DNA of 64,000 nt from Candidatus Nitrosocosmicus arcticus. Lineage in GTDB: Archaea > Thermoproteota > Nitrososphaeria > Nitrososphaerales > Nitrososphaeraceae. The notes under the pieces are model-generated. The model ran no database searches, was not told the origin of the DNA, and worked only from the letters and a program-made list of their open reading frames with translations. Shown piece by piece: positions 9,524 through 18,458 of the stretch (positions are counted from its first letter, which is position 1; the number at the start of each line of letters is the position of its first letter). The DNA lies in the NCBI RefSeq assembly GCF_007826885.1, contig NZ_ML675579.1, positions 62,955 to 126,954 of the forward strand. The letters are read 5' to 3'. The translations under genes were made by a program, and so were the position numbers.

Positions 9524-9706
9524 GGAACCTCGAAATTCCATCCAGATATAAAGAAGGCCAAAAAAAGGTGTAGCATCTGTGAGATATTTATAAATTGGAA
9601 TGGAAATAATTGCTGTCCCTGCTGTAACTATAAACTAAGGACAAGATCATTCCGTGGCTGGGAAATGAGGAAAAAGTATAGAGAAGAAACCATAAAGCGG
9701 TATTAA
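9524..9706 (+). pseudogene. Small zinc-finger protein, N-terminus broken
   Basis: The open frame after a TAA at 9521-9523 reads SKFHPDIKKAKKRCSIC, then a short aromatic linker and CCPCC, and ends LRTRSFRGWEMRKKYREE. The arrangement C-x2-C...C-x2-C with a Lys/Arg-rich tail is typical of small zinc fingers in Nitrososphaerales. No start codon exists between the TAA and the conserved part, and the residues before the TAA still look homologous. A nonsense change is therefore likely. Confidence 0.5.
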
Positions 9707-9708
9707 TC

Positions 9709-9807
9709 AATCACCATTTTAGACCAAACTTTTACGAAGTAATCCCGATAAGGATAAGGCCAGTGTTAGACGAGTCGAGGAAGGATTTGATGACAAAAGC
9801 ATATTAA
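9709..9807 (+). pseudogene. Integrase-tail remnant (copy 3)
   Basis: The frame NHHFRPNFYEVIPIRIRPVL then DESRKDLM aligns with the integrase-tail copies at 4353 and 9328. It directly follows the zinc-finger remnant and has no start of its own. Confidence 0.45.
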
Positions 9808-9961
9808 TTAACTGACAGAAAAAAAATTTCCACTAAGAAAACTTTTTAAAGATATTCCCTTCTTGGAAATTAATGTTAAAGACCCTCAAAATAAAAAAAA
9901 ATCCGACAATTACTAACATCGTTTACTGTGCAAGCGATAACTCTAAAGGAGTGAAGAATTA

Positions 9962-10222
9962 GTGTACTCACGGACTTCCGATGTTTTAGTCGGTCGCGGA
10001 GTAATAGATTATCGATTTGTCGAAAGCGATGTTCATGCTAATTATAAGGTAGTTGCGTCGATTACTGAGGTTTCAGATCCTGGTGGACTACCAAAGATAG
10101 GTGCTGCGGGTTTGATGATCTATAGCGTATCACCGGGCGAGGGGGAGATTTGGGTCAAATTGGAGATTAAGTGGGTGCATGATTTACATTATAGGTTAAC
10201 ATTCTTTATTGAGACTCCGTAA
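9962..10222 (+). CDS. Small protein of unknown function
   Basis: This 86-residue protein starts at GTG 9962 with a purine-rich ribosome-binding sequence (AAAGGAGTG) about 8 bases upstream. It is predicted to be mostly beta strand (VIDYRFVESDVHANYKVVAS, IWVKLEIKWV), with no signal peptide or membrane segment. No family recognised. The ribosome-binding site and balanced composition support it as genuine. Confidence 0.6.
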   Translation: MYSRTSDVLVGRGVIDYRFVESDVHANYKVVASITEVSDPGGLPKIGAAGLMIYSVSPGEGEIWVKLEIKWVHDLHYRLTFFIETP

Positions 10223-10462
10223 GAAATATCAGTACAACTAAACTCCTCTTAGTTATCTTAGAACTCTGAGAAAAGCGATATTTGTTTCAAATGTATTTGA
10301 TATTATATTTAACTTCATTATGAAGCAGACTATATCTGATATATCTAATTTTATATATCTACAACTTTCGCACTATGAATGTTCACGTCTGCAGTTTAGA
10401 ACATCCTTGTATATCAGAGGCAAACATGGGTATGTTACTATATCTTATAGTCGTTATAATAG

Positions 10463-10556
10463 CAACAAAAAGGACTGCACTACTAATATCCAAAAAAGGA
10501 TAAGGTTAGTGATGGAAGAGTTAGGACGAAAACATGAAACTAGAATTCAAATCTGA
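10463..10556 (+). pseudogene. Integrase-tail remnant (copy 4)
   Basis: The last part of a 78-codon frame (10320-10556) reads NIQKRIRLVMEELGRKHETR, matching the KRIRPVLDEL core of the integrase-tail copies. The upstream part of that frame does not look like a protein I know. Confidence 0.35.
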
Positions 10557-10668
10557 AAGCGACAAGAAATAGTTACAACAAAGCACCGAATCGGATACAT
10601 ATCAGAAAAGTTAACAGAGGCCCAATCAAGTTATTCAAAAGTCCATTGCACTAATAGAAAATAATAAT

Positions 10669-12672
10669 CTAAAAACTCCTTCTATTATTTATCAATGTAA
10701 AATTTGCATGTACAAAATCCTCTGGGTCACCCTCACTAGTGTTTGTCACCTTTACGTCAATAACTTTTACTTGGTCTTCAGGAATACTTATTGTACCAGA
10801 ACCCGAACCGGCAAAGTCGTTTGTAAATCCGGTTGTTCCTTCATACAGAGCAATAGCGTACACTACGTCAACAGATGAATCGGTTTTCCAATCGAAAAAT
10901 AGATCCACTGTTGCTCTTATTTCACCTCCTACGGTTTCTTGCCAAGATGATGACCTATCATGTGTATCGAAAGGTCCTAATTGAAAAATTGTTTCTCTCT
11001 TTCCATCTATATAAGAGAAGGTGTCGGTTTCATTGTTACCGAATTTTTCATGATCATTAAGCGTCATCGTTCCTGAAAGTATTTCAACTGTTCGAAACCA
11101 GTGTATATCAGGATTAAAAGTTGATGCTGCAATTACGGCTCTCAATGTATTAATACGCCCATATCCCATTTCGTTATTCCATGTCCCATTTGGACGTGGA
11201 TGGTCCACATCTATGCTGTAATCTACATCACCAACTTTGTCTGTCGTATTTTCTATAATGTCACGAACGCGTACTGGATCTATACCTGGGCACACGCTAA
11301 AAATTAATCCCGCTAAACCAGATAAATGAGGGACTGCTGCGGATGTTCCAAAGAAACCGTCGATATAATCACCCGTTTTATTGTATCCTTTACTACCTAC
11401 AATATCAGTTGTAGGAATTGGAACACCTGGCGCCATAACTGATAATTCTTCTCCGAAATTTGATCCCCATGAATCTAATGGTGGATTAGCGATTTTACGC
11501 CTATCAGCCTGATTTGTAGCTCCGCAGGCCATAACAAGAGGATGATTTGCGGGATAGGATATTCCCTCCTTATCATCGTTCCCCGAAGAAGCACAGAAAA
11601 GGATAGAAGAGGATGCTTGGGAAATAGCCTCATCTACTCTAGTTGTATCCGGCAAACTAAGAGCAAAACTCATATTAACAACCCTAGCACTAAGTCCACC
11701 TGCTGCATTTATTCCTCTTATTAGTTCTTCTTCAGTCCAATTAACAAATGCAAACGGAAGGATCTTGCAACGTCCCGCCACACCGGCCACTCCTATAGAG
11801 TTGTTAATTCTAGCCGATATGATCCCTGCGACTGCTGTTCCATGTCCTATTTCTGTAACACCGGGGGGTTCTACCGGTGAACCATCATCTAACATTGTAT
11901 TCAGGTTTTTTCCTGAACCAGCAAGGTTGGGTTTGAGGTCAGGATGTGTTAAATCGCATCCCGAGTCGATGACACAAATGACGATACGCTTACTTCCTGT
12001 TGTTAAATCCCAGGTGGTACTTCCTACACCCCCTGCAGAAATCCTTTGCATATTCCACTGTTTATTATAATCTGCATCATCAGGAACATAAGTGATGGGA
12101 AGTAACATAGGCATATTTTCAAAGCTAATTAAACTATATTTATCTGGCTGAGATTCCAAAATGCTCTTAACTTTATAAGATGTGTAGGTATCAAGTTTAT
12201 CAAGGATAAAATATTTTGTGTATTCATCATAGTATTTTGAGTTTTCATCGACAACTTTCATAGAATAATTGGTCTTCAACTTCTCATAGTCCGGTGATAT
12301 GTCTGGTTTAAATTTGACCACAAGCACATTTGGTAACGGGCAAATTATTCCTTTCTCCCCTGGGATCTTCGGATTAGTATAAGCTGGGCCTACCCAATCA
12401 TAGGCCGGTCCAAGATAAATTTTTAGCGCTCCAATAAGATCAGCTACGGTCCAATCCAATTCCCTAGTAATCCAAAACCTTGTATTTGTATTATTTATGG
12501 GATTCTTAGATGAGGATTGTTTCAAACTAATCTGTGTCCCATTCAACTTATCTAGTAATTCCTGTGCTGTAAGAGGTGTCTTTAGACTTAATAACCAAGT
12601 TTTTGGCTCCAGAGAAACTGTATTTCCATTCGGATATATAATAGAAGCAGGAAAATAATCCATAAATTCCAC
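10669..12672 (-). CDS. Subtilisin-like serine protease (S8), no signal peptide
   Basis: This 667-residue protein has the full subtilase catalytic set: Asp236 in ICVIDSGCDLTHPDL, His277 in EIGHGTAVAGI, oxyanion Asn365 in CASSGNDD and Ser444 in GFFGTSAAVPHLSG. About 200 residues precede the catalytic domain. A C-terminal beta domain (about 520-667) ends LVHANFTL-like, consistent with a substrate-recognition module. No Sec signal or membrane segment is seen at the N-terminus (MEFMDYFPASIIYPNG), so it may act inside the cell or use another export route. It lies in the island between small genes with no clear operon partner. Peptidase activity is well supported; the substrate is unknown. Confidence 0.93.
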   Translation of the reverse strand: MEFMDYFPASIIYPNGNTVSLEPKTWLLSLKTPLTAQELLDKLNGTQISLKQSSSKNPINNTNTRFWITRELDWTVADLIGALKIYLGPAYDWVGPAYTNPKIPGEKGIICPLPNVLVVKFKPDISPDYEKLKTNYSMKVVDENSKYYDEYTKYFILDKLDTYTSYKVKSILESQPDKYSLISFENMPMLLPITYVPDDADYNKQWNMQRISAGGVGSTTWDLTTGSKRIVICVIDSGCDLTHPDLKPNLAGSGKNLNTMLDDGSPVEPPGVTEIGHGTAVAGIISARINNSIGVAGVAGRCKILPFAFVNWTEEELIRGINAAGGLSARVVNMSFALSLPDTTRVDEAISQASSSILFCASSGNDDKEGISYPANHPLVMACGATNQADRRKIANPPLDSWGSNFGEELSVMAPGVPIPTTDIVGSKGYNKTGDYIDGFFGTSAAVPHLSGLAGLIFSVCPGIDPVRVRDIIENTTDKVGDVDYSIDVDHPRPNGTWNNEMGYGRINTLRAVIAASTFNPDIHWFRTVEILSGTMTLNDHEKFGNNETDTFSYIDGKRETIFQLGPFDTHDRSSSWQETVGGEIRATVDLFFDWKTDSSVDVVYAIALYEGTTGFTNDFAGSGSGTISIPEDQVKVIDVKVTNTSEGDPEDFVHANFTLINNRRSF

Positions 12673-12867
12673 AAGTTCAGTTTAGTATGCTTGTTTTTAA
12701 GCTCTTTCATTAGATTGTTAATGATAATTTAATTAAACGTTCGATTTAACAGGACTTTAGCATGGAGAAACTGATAAATTATTCCATTTTCCTTTCATAA
12801 ATATGAGACCTGTTTGTAAACATAATGGCTATTGTTAATTATGACTTTCGTTTTAAGCAGTGAAATG
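12673..12867. other. Short AT-rich intergenic segment
   Basis: It contains the promoter region of the subtilase. A run resembling the beginning of a TATA element lies just upstream of its start. No gene. Confidence 0.3.
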
Positions 12868-13126
12868 TTAGAAAAGCTGTGTCTGCTTTGATATCTTTGG
12901 ACTTGTAGATTTACTTTTGGACTTTGGCAACTCATCAATAAAAATCGCCATGATTTTAGCTTTCAAGACTTCTAAAAGCCTCTTTGTCTAAAGCAAAACC
13001 TTCAGCTACTACTTCTCCATTATTTTGATATGTGCGCTTGGTAAGAGAATAAAATCCTTGGTAGGCTGGCTTGCCTGGATGCTTCTTTTCTAAATCTGTG
13101 ACTGTTACTACGGACTCATCAACCAC
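12868..13126 (-). pseudogene. Broken paralogue of the 8454-8675 protein
   Basis: The frame from GTG at 13126 encodes VTVTDLEKKHPGKPAYQGFY and on to GFALDKEAF, then meets TAA. One frame over it continues AKIMAIFIDELPKSKSKS and on to the stop at 12868. The paralogue at 8454-8675 has these parts in one frame, so a single-base frameshift near 12965 has split this copy. Confidence 0.65.
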
Positions 13127-13418
13127 GTTCGTTCAAAATTAATCCTAATTGCTTATTATTAAGATTTCACCATTAATAAAAATAATTTCTGTTCACCGAA
13201 ACAATCCAATTTGAACCTGTAATTAAAACATGATTAGACTGTTACCCGACGCCGTTAAGGCGGCGCTATAACCTTTGATAAATACCAGTTAATCAGCCTA
13301 AAGGCAACCTTACTACCAATGTGTTTTTTAGGCCCTTAAAATTAATTGAATGTGCATTAACTCAATTATCTAATAACAAAATGCTTTAATTACCAATATT
13401 GATCATGGATGAGATAAT
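13127..13418. other. Intergenic region with GC hairpin
   Basis: It contains the hairpin at 13250-13265 followed by CTATAAC, a follow-on sequence shared with other hairpins of the island. Confidence 0.4.
13250..13265. repeat. GC-rich hairpin (island family)
   Basis: The stem CGCCG/CGGCG surrounds TTAAGG and is followed by CTATAAC. Confidence 0.7.
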
Positions 13419-13922
13419 ATGCAACCAAATTTTGAAAAAAATGTATTACTCTATGGCTCATTCATAGCCATATTAGCTAGCTTAACCTTTGCTTTACTAC
13501 CTATAGGAGGAGAAAATGGCAACAATGTATTAGCTCAAGCTGGAGAACAAAATAATCAATCCTCCATTGCCCATAATGCAAAAGGACACGAGGCTCATCA
13601 AGTAATTATCTTCCAAAATTCTGGTGATGGATTAAAATATACGGGAATGGTTACATTCAATCTTTCAAAACCCGCAGATGTCATTTCATTTGAAGAGATT
13701 ACAAAGGAAGATCAGCCTGCAAACGCAACCAAAAAGATGTGGGAAGTCGGAGACAAAAAATTTGTACCTAGTACACTTTTAAAAAATGTAAGTGATGGTT
13801 CCATCAGCTTTAACGGAAGCGGCATATTGGCACACAGTACATCGGGAGATAAATACACTGGTACATTTACTCTTAATGATACCGCTATTAGCAACAACAG
13901 CAACAGTAGTGGCAATCAATAG
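13419..13922 (+). CDS. Secreted protein of unknown function
   Basis: This 167-residue protein has an N-terminal signal peptide (residues 1-40: basic start, hydrophobic LLYGSFIAILASLTFALLPI, cleavage likely near LAQA). The mature part opens with HNAKGHEAHQVIIFQNSGDG, then beta-rich sequence and an Asn/Ser-rich tail. The GHE-x-HQ motif and following strands resemble the secreted protein at 25632-26150 (GHEDHQIVMALPP), so the two are probably distant paralogues, one in each half of the island. Extracellular; no enzyme motif seen. Confidence 0.75.
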   Translation: MQPNFEKNVLLYGSFIAILASLTFALLPIGGENGNNVLAQAGEQNNQSSIAHNAKGHEAHQVIIFQNSGDGLKYTGMVTFNLSKPADVISFEEITKEDQPANATKKMWEVGDKKFVPSTLLKNVSDGSISFNGSGILAHSTSGDKYTGTFTLNDTAISNNSNSSGNQ

Positions 13923-13961
13923 ATCTTTTTGGTAAAAATACAGATTAGGAATACTCAAGGT

Positions 13962-13982
13962 TGCCGCCCTTAATGGGCGGCA
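13962..13982. repeat. GC-rich hairpin (island family)
   Basis: The perfect 8-bp stem TGCCGCCC/GGGCGGCA closes a TTAAT loop. It lies 40 bp after the stop of the secreted protein and could act as a terminator for it. Confidence 0.85.
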
Positions 13983-14100
13983 CTATCATATCTATTTTAT
14001 GACTAAAAAAACCAATCCGGCCTTATTCTGTTTAACAGTATTCCCAGGGTAAGTCCAGATATTATTGCACTCCCAAGATTAGTTCGGATGAGTTATTAGA

Positions 14101-14231
14101 TTTGCTTTTGGTTTAAACATAGGACGTGTTCCTACTGTAGTATTTTTGGCAACAATATTATTGTGATGATAGCAATATGAATACTATTGATATGTTACAG
14201 GGTTGCCCGAAAGTAGTTAATTTGTCATAAC
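14101..14231. repeat. Long dispersed repeat, copy 1
   Basis: The segment from TTTAAACATAGGACGTGTTC through the GGGTTGCCC box to GTCATAACT resembles 24143-24282 along its length, with many substitutions and small indels. Both copies are intergenic in the island. The second runs into a degenerate GC palindrome. Confidence 0.6.
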
Positions 14232-14387
14232 TCTCTGATCTGACGACTTTTTAAACTTGTCAGCCGGTCACAAATCAGACGGCATTTTGACAGAGCCTTT
14301 TTCATAATCTGTACCATTTGTTGATTATTTGCTGTTACAAAATCTTTGATAATGTTCATTATATACTATGTTAGACTAAATCAAGAA

Positions 14388-14618
14388 ATGTCAAACAATA
14401 GTGAAAGCACTAAATTAAAGAACTCTACTTATAATGTTCTTTCAGCATTAGGTAAAGAAGCAGACTTTCTGTATTCTACGGTTAATAAATTCATACAAGA
14501 CGCACAAAACGACGGAAACACCAAACTAGTTGAGCTTTGGAATGAAATAAAACAAGATAAACAAAGACACCTTGCCAAGTTAATAGAATGTCTGAAAGAG
14601 GAAGCAAAGAATGAATAA
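14388..14618 (+). CDS. Small helical protein
   Basis: From ATG 14388 the product is 76 residues, almost all helix (SALGKEADFLYSTVNKFIQD, LWNEIKQDKQRHLAKLIECL). The spacing of E, H and D residues recalls ferritin-like or four-helix proteins, but the family is not recognised. A TATATAC run about 25 bases upstream supports the 14388 start over an in-frame ATG at 14346. Confidence 0.6.
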   Translation: MSNNSESTKLKNSTYNVLSALGKEADFLYSTVNKFIQDAQNDGNTKLVELWNEIKQDKQRHLAKLIECLKEEAKNE

Positions 14619-14738
14619 TTGGCTGCTTAATGAAAGTTACTTTAATTATTTTTGAGTGATTCGTGTTTAGCAGTTTTGAACTATTATTGTATAGGTTTGG
14701 AGAGAATAAAAATACAATTTGTTATAGTTTTTAATACC

Positions 14739-14756
14739 GCCGCCTTTGAGGGCGGC
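14739..14756. repeat. GC-rich hairpin (island family)
   Basis: The 6-bp stem GCCGCC/GGCGGC surrounds TTTGAG. Confidence 0.8.
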
Positions 14757-14840
14757 TCTACCACTATGAACTGAATGTTATCTCATTGATGTTGGCCGTT
14801 GTTATTGTAGTAGTACATTGGTAGCTTTAGAATATCAAAT

Positions 14841-14861
14841 GCCGCCGCCTTAAGCGGCGGC
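14841..14861. repeat. GC-rich hairpin (island family)
   Basis: The perfect 8-bp stem GCCGCCGC/GCGGCGGC closes a CTTAA loop. Confidence 0.85.
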
Positions 14862-14916
14862 TACCGTAGTGTTGACAAGATCCAATTTAGCCAGGTTAGA
14901 AAGTAGATCCTATATC

Positions 14917-14937
14917 GCGCCGCACTCAGCGCGGCGC
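14917..14937. repeat. GC-rich hairpin (island family)
   Basis: The perfect 7-bp stem GCGCCGC/GCGGCGC closes an ACTCAGC loop. Confidence 0.85.
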
Positions 14938-15184
14938 TGCTATTCAAACGAATCAGATTAAGCCTTTTGGATTACGTTATACTTTACTAATAGCTTATAC
15001 AATTTAGGTTGTTCTTTTCTAAGGTTTTCTTTAGATGATGGAGGATATGGTTTAACATTCCTTAACCAGTTGTTAACCTCTCTGAGGGTTAAATTCTAAC
15101 TTTCTTACTTTGTCACACTTTTCCAGCTAGTCCCTTATGATATGGCCGCTTTGAAAAATAAATGGACCATTGCATAGCAATGAG

Positions 15185-15318
15185 CTGTCAGGGTTGTCAG
15201 GGTTGTCAGGGCATTTCCTATTGTTACTTTTTATTGAATTAAGTATGTATATACATACTTACAAAGTCTCCAAGAACAACAGTAAGAAGAACCTTGACAC
15301 CCTTGACACCCATGACAC
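15185..15318. other. Putative replication origin: inverted iteron clusters around a palindrome
   Basis: Three 9-bp direct repeats (CTGTCAGGG, TTGTCAGGG, TTGTCAGGG) start at 15185, 15194 and 15203. Three 9-bp repeats in opposite orientation (CCTTGACAC, CCTTGACAC, CCATGACAC) start at 15292, 15301 and 15310. Between them is AT-rich DNA with a perfect 20-bp palindrome at 15241-15260 (AAGTATGTATATACATACTT). The cluster lies about 155 bp beyond the 3' end of the PrimPol-helicase gene, as expected for a plasmid-type origin. No experimental support is visible. Confidence 0.6.
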
Positions 15319-15473
15319 ATAGTGAATCAAACATTTCTGTAAGAAATAAATCGATCCAAAAACCTCGGACAGTAGATGTTTTGAAACCCCCGGTGAAATA
15401 TTATCACGGTACAATGACACAGAGTTATGAGCTTAATTTTATAATTTTAGAAAAGGAAATGAATAGAAATACG

Positions 15474-17837
15474 TTAAGCTTGCGATATCCATTCAGTAAC
15501 TTGTTGTTGACGATTGGTACTTACAAATTCAGGCTTTAGTTTTTTACCTGTCCAGCAATTAGGCCTTTCATCTCCTATTGTTATTCTAGATTGTTGCCAA
15601 CCCATACTCTTTAAAACCTTCCCAACAGCTTCTGGAGATTTGGAGGCCAAAGAATGATTATTGATATATTTTTTAAATGCGTTATAAAAGTCCGCTTTAA
15701 TAGTATAGTCAACATCTGTAGAGTTCTCCGATATCGCTTCATCCACAAAGGCTTTTACTGGGTTAACAGCTCTATCGTGTTTTAGCCTCCTTTCGTCAAT
15801 GGTTTTTTCATTAAGATACATTCTCTTATTTTTTATTATAATTCGAAGGAATTTCATAAGAATGTTAAATATGGCTGATAATTCCTCTTTATTTGATAGT
15901 TTATCAATTAAATAGGGATCATCATTCTCCCCCTCAAACTTGTTTGGAAAACTGATTATAATCTCCCTACGATAGTAAGCATCCGTTTGATCTGGTGTAT
16001 TGGTTATAGCATTGGTATTAAAAAATAACTTGGCATAGATATAAGTGTCACATGCGTCTTTATACTTTCGCTCAATTCGATTTGGCTGCTTCCTACCTCC
16101 TGTCAATTTCTTTAGTAAAGAAGTATCCTTGATCATAACACCGGAAAGCTCTGTATCGATGTTGATATCTTTAAACTCCAGATCAGATAATGCAAACCTA
16201 TTATCAATCAAGGAAGAAAGAGAAACATTACTTACATTTTTCTCTCCGTGTAATTGTGTTAATAGGCTTGTAAAGACACTCTTCCCATTTCTGCCATCAC
16301 CAAATAATTTAAAATAGTATTCGAAGGGACAGTCTCGGTAAAATGTATAGGCCATTGCTTCGACTACAGTCCTTATATCAGTGGGATACAGCACTTGTTT
16401 TAGAAAGGTCCAGAACATCTTTGGCTTGGCATTTGGATCATACCAGATAGGTTCTTGAATAGTTGAATAGTATGATTGATGATGAGGTGTCAATTCATCT
16501 TTTTTCCAATTATATAATCCATTTTTCAGGTTTATGATGCTAAGATCCTTGTCAAAGTCACTTATGGAAACATAAGTTTTTCTTTTAATATGACCCTTAA
16601 TTTCTGAAAGATCGTAATTTGAGAGTTCATATTTAAATTCCGCTTCCGCCATCTTGTCGATTAGGATTTCACCCCCATTAACATATACTCCATCTTTGTA
16701 GAAGAGAATAGCTTGTGATTCTTCAATTGTTATAAAATGTACTTTCTCAAGTATCGATTCGGCCGCTATTTCAATCAACTCTGGTTTTTCTTTTATGTCA
16801 GAAGATGATTTTCTGATATGATTATCTAAATCAAGAGGATACGCAGATTTTGATACAAATTTAATCTGTTGAACCCATATAGATCTAAATTCGTTATCAT
16901 CTAATGGAGGTTCACAGTGATGTTGATTCCACCTATAAGCAATTTCTTTAATCTCGTCTTCTGTCATTACTGGTTTTAATCGAACTAAAAGAGAACCTAT
17001 AATTCTAAGTAACGATTTGTGTCTACTTCCTACAGTTACACGACAGTTTTCCTTGAACAGGTCAGCAATCAATACCTCACCGTTGTTCTTTTCACCTACA
17101 TGTCCATACTTTTTATATATCTGGTCTAAAGCATCCTCTAGCCCTTCTGATTGAGATATGTTCAATACTGATGGGATTATTCTTCCTACAATTTCATATT
17201 TACACCCCATTTTGTGAAGAGAAGGGGTGCATATCATTAACCCATGTCCTCCTTCTGATTTAACTTCAATAGCGGGCAACAATGTATTATGATCTCCAAA
17301 AGTTCTGCTTGTGGTATTGATACCACTTTTTTTTGTCAACGGTTTTTCAACTATAAAGTAAACGTGAGCTTTGTCCTCCTTATTATCAACGTGTTGTTCT
17401 ACTAATGTCTTGCTAGACAACTCATCCAATGTCTTTGTAGTTGGAAAGAAGGTAAGAAACTCATCGATGCCTTTTTTGTTATCAAAGTCAATACATGCAA
17501 GATACTTTTCCTTGTAGATTCCTCGCCATATCTTTCCCGCGATTATTGATATTCCTTTATCAAACTTCTTTTGATCTCTCCATTCTTTGTATTGTTCCTC
17601 AGGAACTGGTTTGTCTTGAAAGTCCTTCCATGCAATCAACGGAGTTTTGTTTTGAGAATCAGCCGGTATCACATTAACACCAAAGACATAAAACCAATAG
17701 TCCGCCCACTCATTAACATCAGCATAGAGTCCGAATAGACTTAATCGATCTAGGAGTCCGTCTCTATTAAAAGATGGTAATTCATTTACTTTTAAGAAAT
17801 TACATGATATTATATTATTAGATAAAGTGGTCATCAT
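15474..17837 (-). CDS. PrimPol / SF3 helicase replication protein
   Basis: This 787-residue protein combines an N-terminal bifunctional primase-polymerase domain (about residues 40-240; acidic CIDFDNKKG, with LPAIEVKSEGGHGLMICTPS further on), a linker or PriCT-like region (about 270-350), and a C-terminal D5/P4-type superfamily 3 helicase. The helicase has Walker A GDGRNGKSVF near residue 510, DINIDTELSG as Walker B region, and the sensor stretch AKLFFNTNAI. Such proteins prime and unwind plasmid or virus DNA, so this is the replication initiator of the element. It starts 11 bp after the stop of a zinc-ribbon gene on the same strand. A probable origin lies just past its 3' end. Confidence 0.93.
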   Translation of the reverse strand: MMTTLSNNIISCNFLKVNELPSFNRDGLLDRLSLFGLYADVNEWADYWFYVFGVNVIPADSQNKTPLIAWKDFQDKPVPEEQYKEWRDQKKFDKGISIIAGKIWRGIYKEKYLACIDFDNKKGIDEFLTFFPTTKTLDELSSKTLVEQHVDNKEDKAHVYFIVEKPLTKKSGINTTSRTFGDHNTLLPAIEVKSEGGHGLMICTPSLHKMGCKYEIVGRIIPSVLNISQSEGLEDALDQIYKKYGHVGEKNNGEVLIADLFKENCRVTVGSRHKSLLRIIGSLLVRLKPVMTEDEIKEIAYRWNQHHCEPPLDDNEFRSIWVQQIKFVSKSAYPLDLDNHIRKSSSDIKEKPELIEIAAESILEKVHFITIEESQAILFYKDGVYVNGGEILIDKMAEAEFKYELSNYDLSEIKGHIKRKTYVSISDFDKDLSIINLKNGLYNWKKDELTPHHQSYYSTIQEPIWYDPNAKPKMFWTFLKQVLYPTDIRTVVEAMAYTFYRDCPFEYYFKLFGDGRNGKSVFTSLLTQLHGEKNVSNVSLSSLIDNRFALSDLEFKDINIDTELSGVMIKDTSLLKKLTGGRKQPNRIERKYKDACDTYIYAKLFFNTNAITNTPDQTDAYYRREIIISFPNKFEGENDDPYLIDKLSNKEELSAIFNILMKFLRIIIKNKRMYLNEKTIDERRLKHDRAVNPVKAFVDEAISENSTDVDYTIKADFYNAFKKYINNHSLASKSPEAVGKVLKSMGWQQSRITIGDERPNCWTGKKLKPEFVSTNRQQQVTEWISQA

Positions 17838-17848
17838 CTTTTTATCAC

Positions 17849-18043
17849 CTACAATTTATTTTCCGTGACAATGTCATCATTACTACCTTTGTCATCTCTT
17901 TGTAACCAAATGTCAGCTATATGAGGAGTTTTTTTTATGAATACTGTAGACTTACATCGAGAACAGTTTGCGCAATAAGGATTAGAACCCTTGTAATTCC
18001 ATACGTTTGAACAGCGTTTGCATATTAAACGATACATGCCCAC
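17849..18043 (-). CDS. Zinc-ribbon protein upstream of PrimPol
   Basis: This 64-residue protein has two metal-binding knuckles, CKRC and CANCSRC (residues 9-12 and 24-30), forming a zinc ribbon in the N-terminal half; the acidic tail has no motif. It is 11 bp upstream of the PrimPol-helicase gene on the same strand and is presumably co-transcribed. It may be a DNA-binding accessory factor or regulator of replication. Its role is inferred from position only. Confidence 0.75.
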   Translation of the reverse strand: MGMYRLICKRCSNVWNYKGSNPYCANCSRCKSTVFIKKTPHIADIWLQRDDKGSNDDIVTENKL

Positions 18044-18220
18044 ATACTCATATTAAAAATAGATTTAAAAATCTATTTACTTAACAGTAGGCATATAGAA
18101 AAACTACTGTTTTCGTACATTCTCATAGTCTGCTTCCCTTATATAAACTAATAATCCTCGCTCCTATTGGATAAGAATAAGGTTACCTGGCTAAACCTAG
18201 TCGTGTATTGCTGCTATCCC

Positions 18221-18241
18221 GCGCCGCCTTTAAGGCGGCGC
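18221..18241. repeat. GC-rich hairpin (island family)
   Basis: The perfect 8-bp stem GCGCCGCC/GGCGGCGC closes a TTTAA loop and is followed by TATAAG. This copy is close to the family consensus. Confidence 0.85.
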
Positions 18242-18379
18242 TATAAGTTGCATCTAAATCCTATAGATGGAATGAAAGACGGGGTAGATAGAACAGAGAA
18301 GAAGTAACTTTGACATGTCAATCCTCCAAGTTCAACATATATACATTTACATCCGGGGGCATGAAGCATTGAAACGAGA

Positions 18380-18396
18380 CGCCCGCTGAGCGGGCG
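18380..18396. repeat. GC-rich hairpin (island family)
   Basis: The 7-bp stem CGCCCGC/GCGGGCG closes a TGA loop. Confidence 0.8.
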
Positions 18397-18458
18397 GGAA
18401 TCAAGGTTGAGGGAAAGGACAAGTAGAAAACTTTGATTGAAAATGCATCTAAAAAGGA

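Larger units (their letters stand above)
14619..15184. other. Intergenic region with three GC hairpins
   Basis: Hairpins lie at 14739-14756, 14841-14861 and 14917-14937. No coding frame is supported. The region leads into the iteron-like repeats at 15185. Confidence 0.5.
18044..18458. other. Intergenic region with two GC hairpins
   Basis: Hairpins occur at 18221-18241 and 18380-18396. AT-rich promoter-like DNA for the zinc-ribbon/PrimPol unit lies at about 18044-18090 (TATTAAAAATAGATTTAAAA). No gene. Confidence 0.5.

Noticed and set aside
15294-15539. Rightward 81-codon frame beyond the PrimPol gene
   Set aside because: It overlaps the inverted iteron-like repeats and the end of the PrimPol gene; no protein-like motif.
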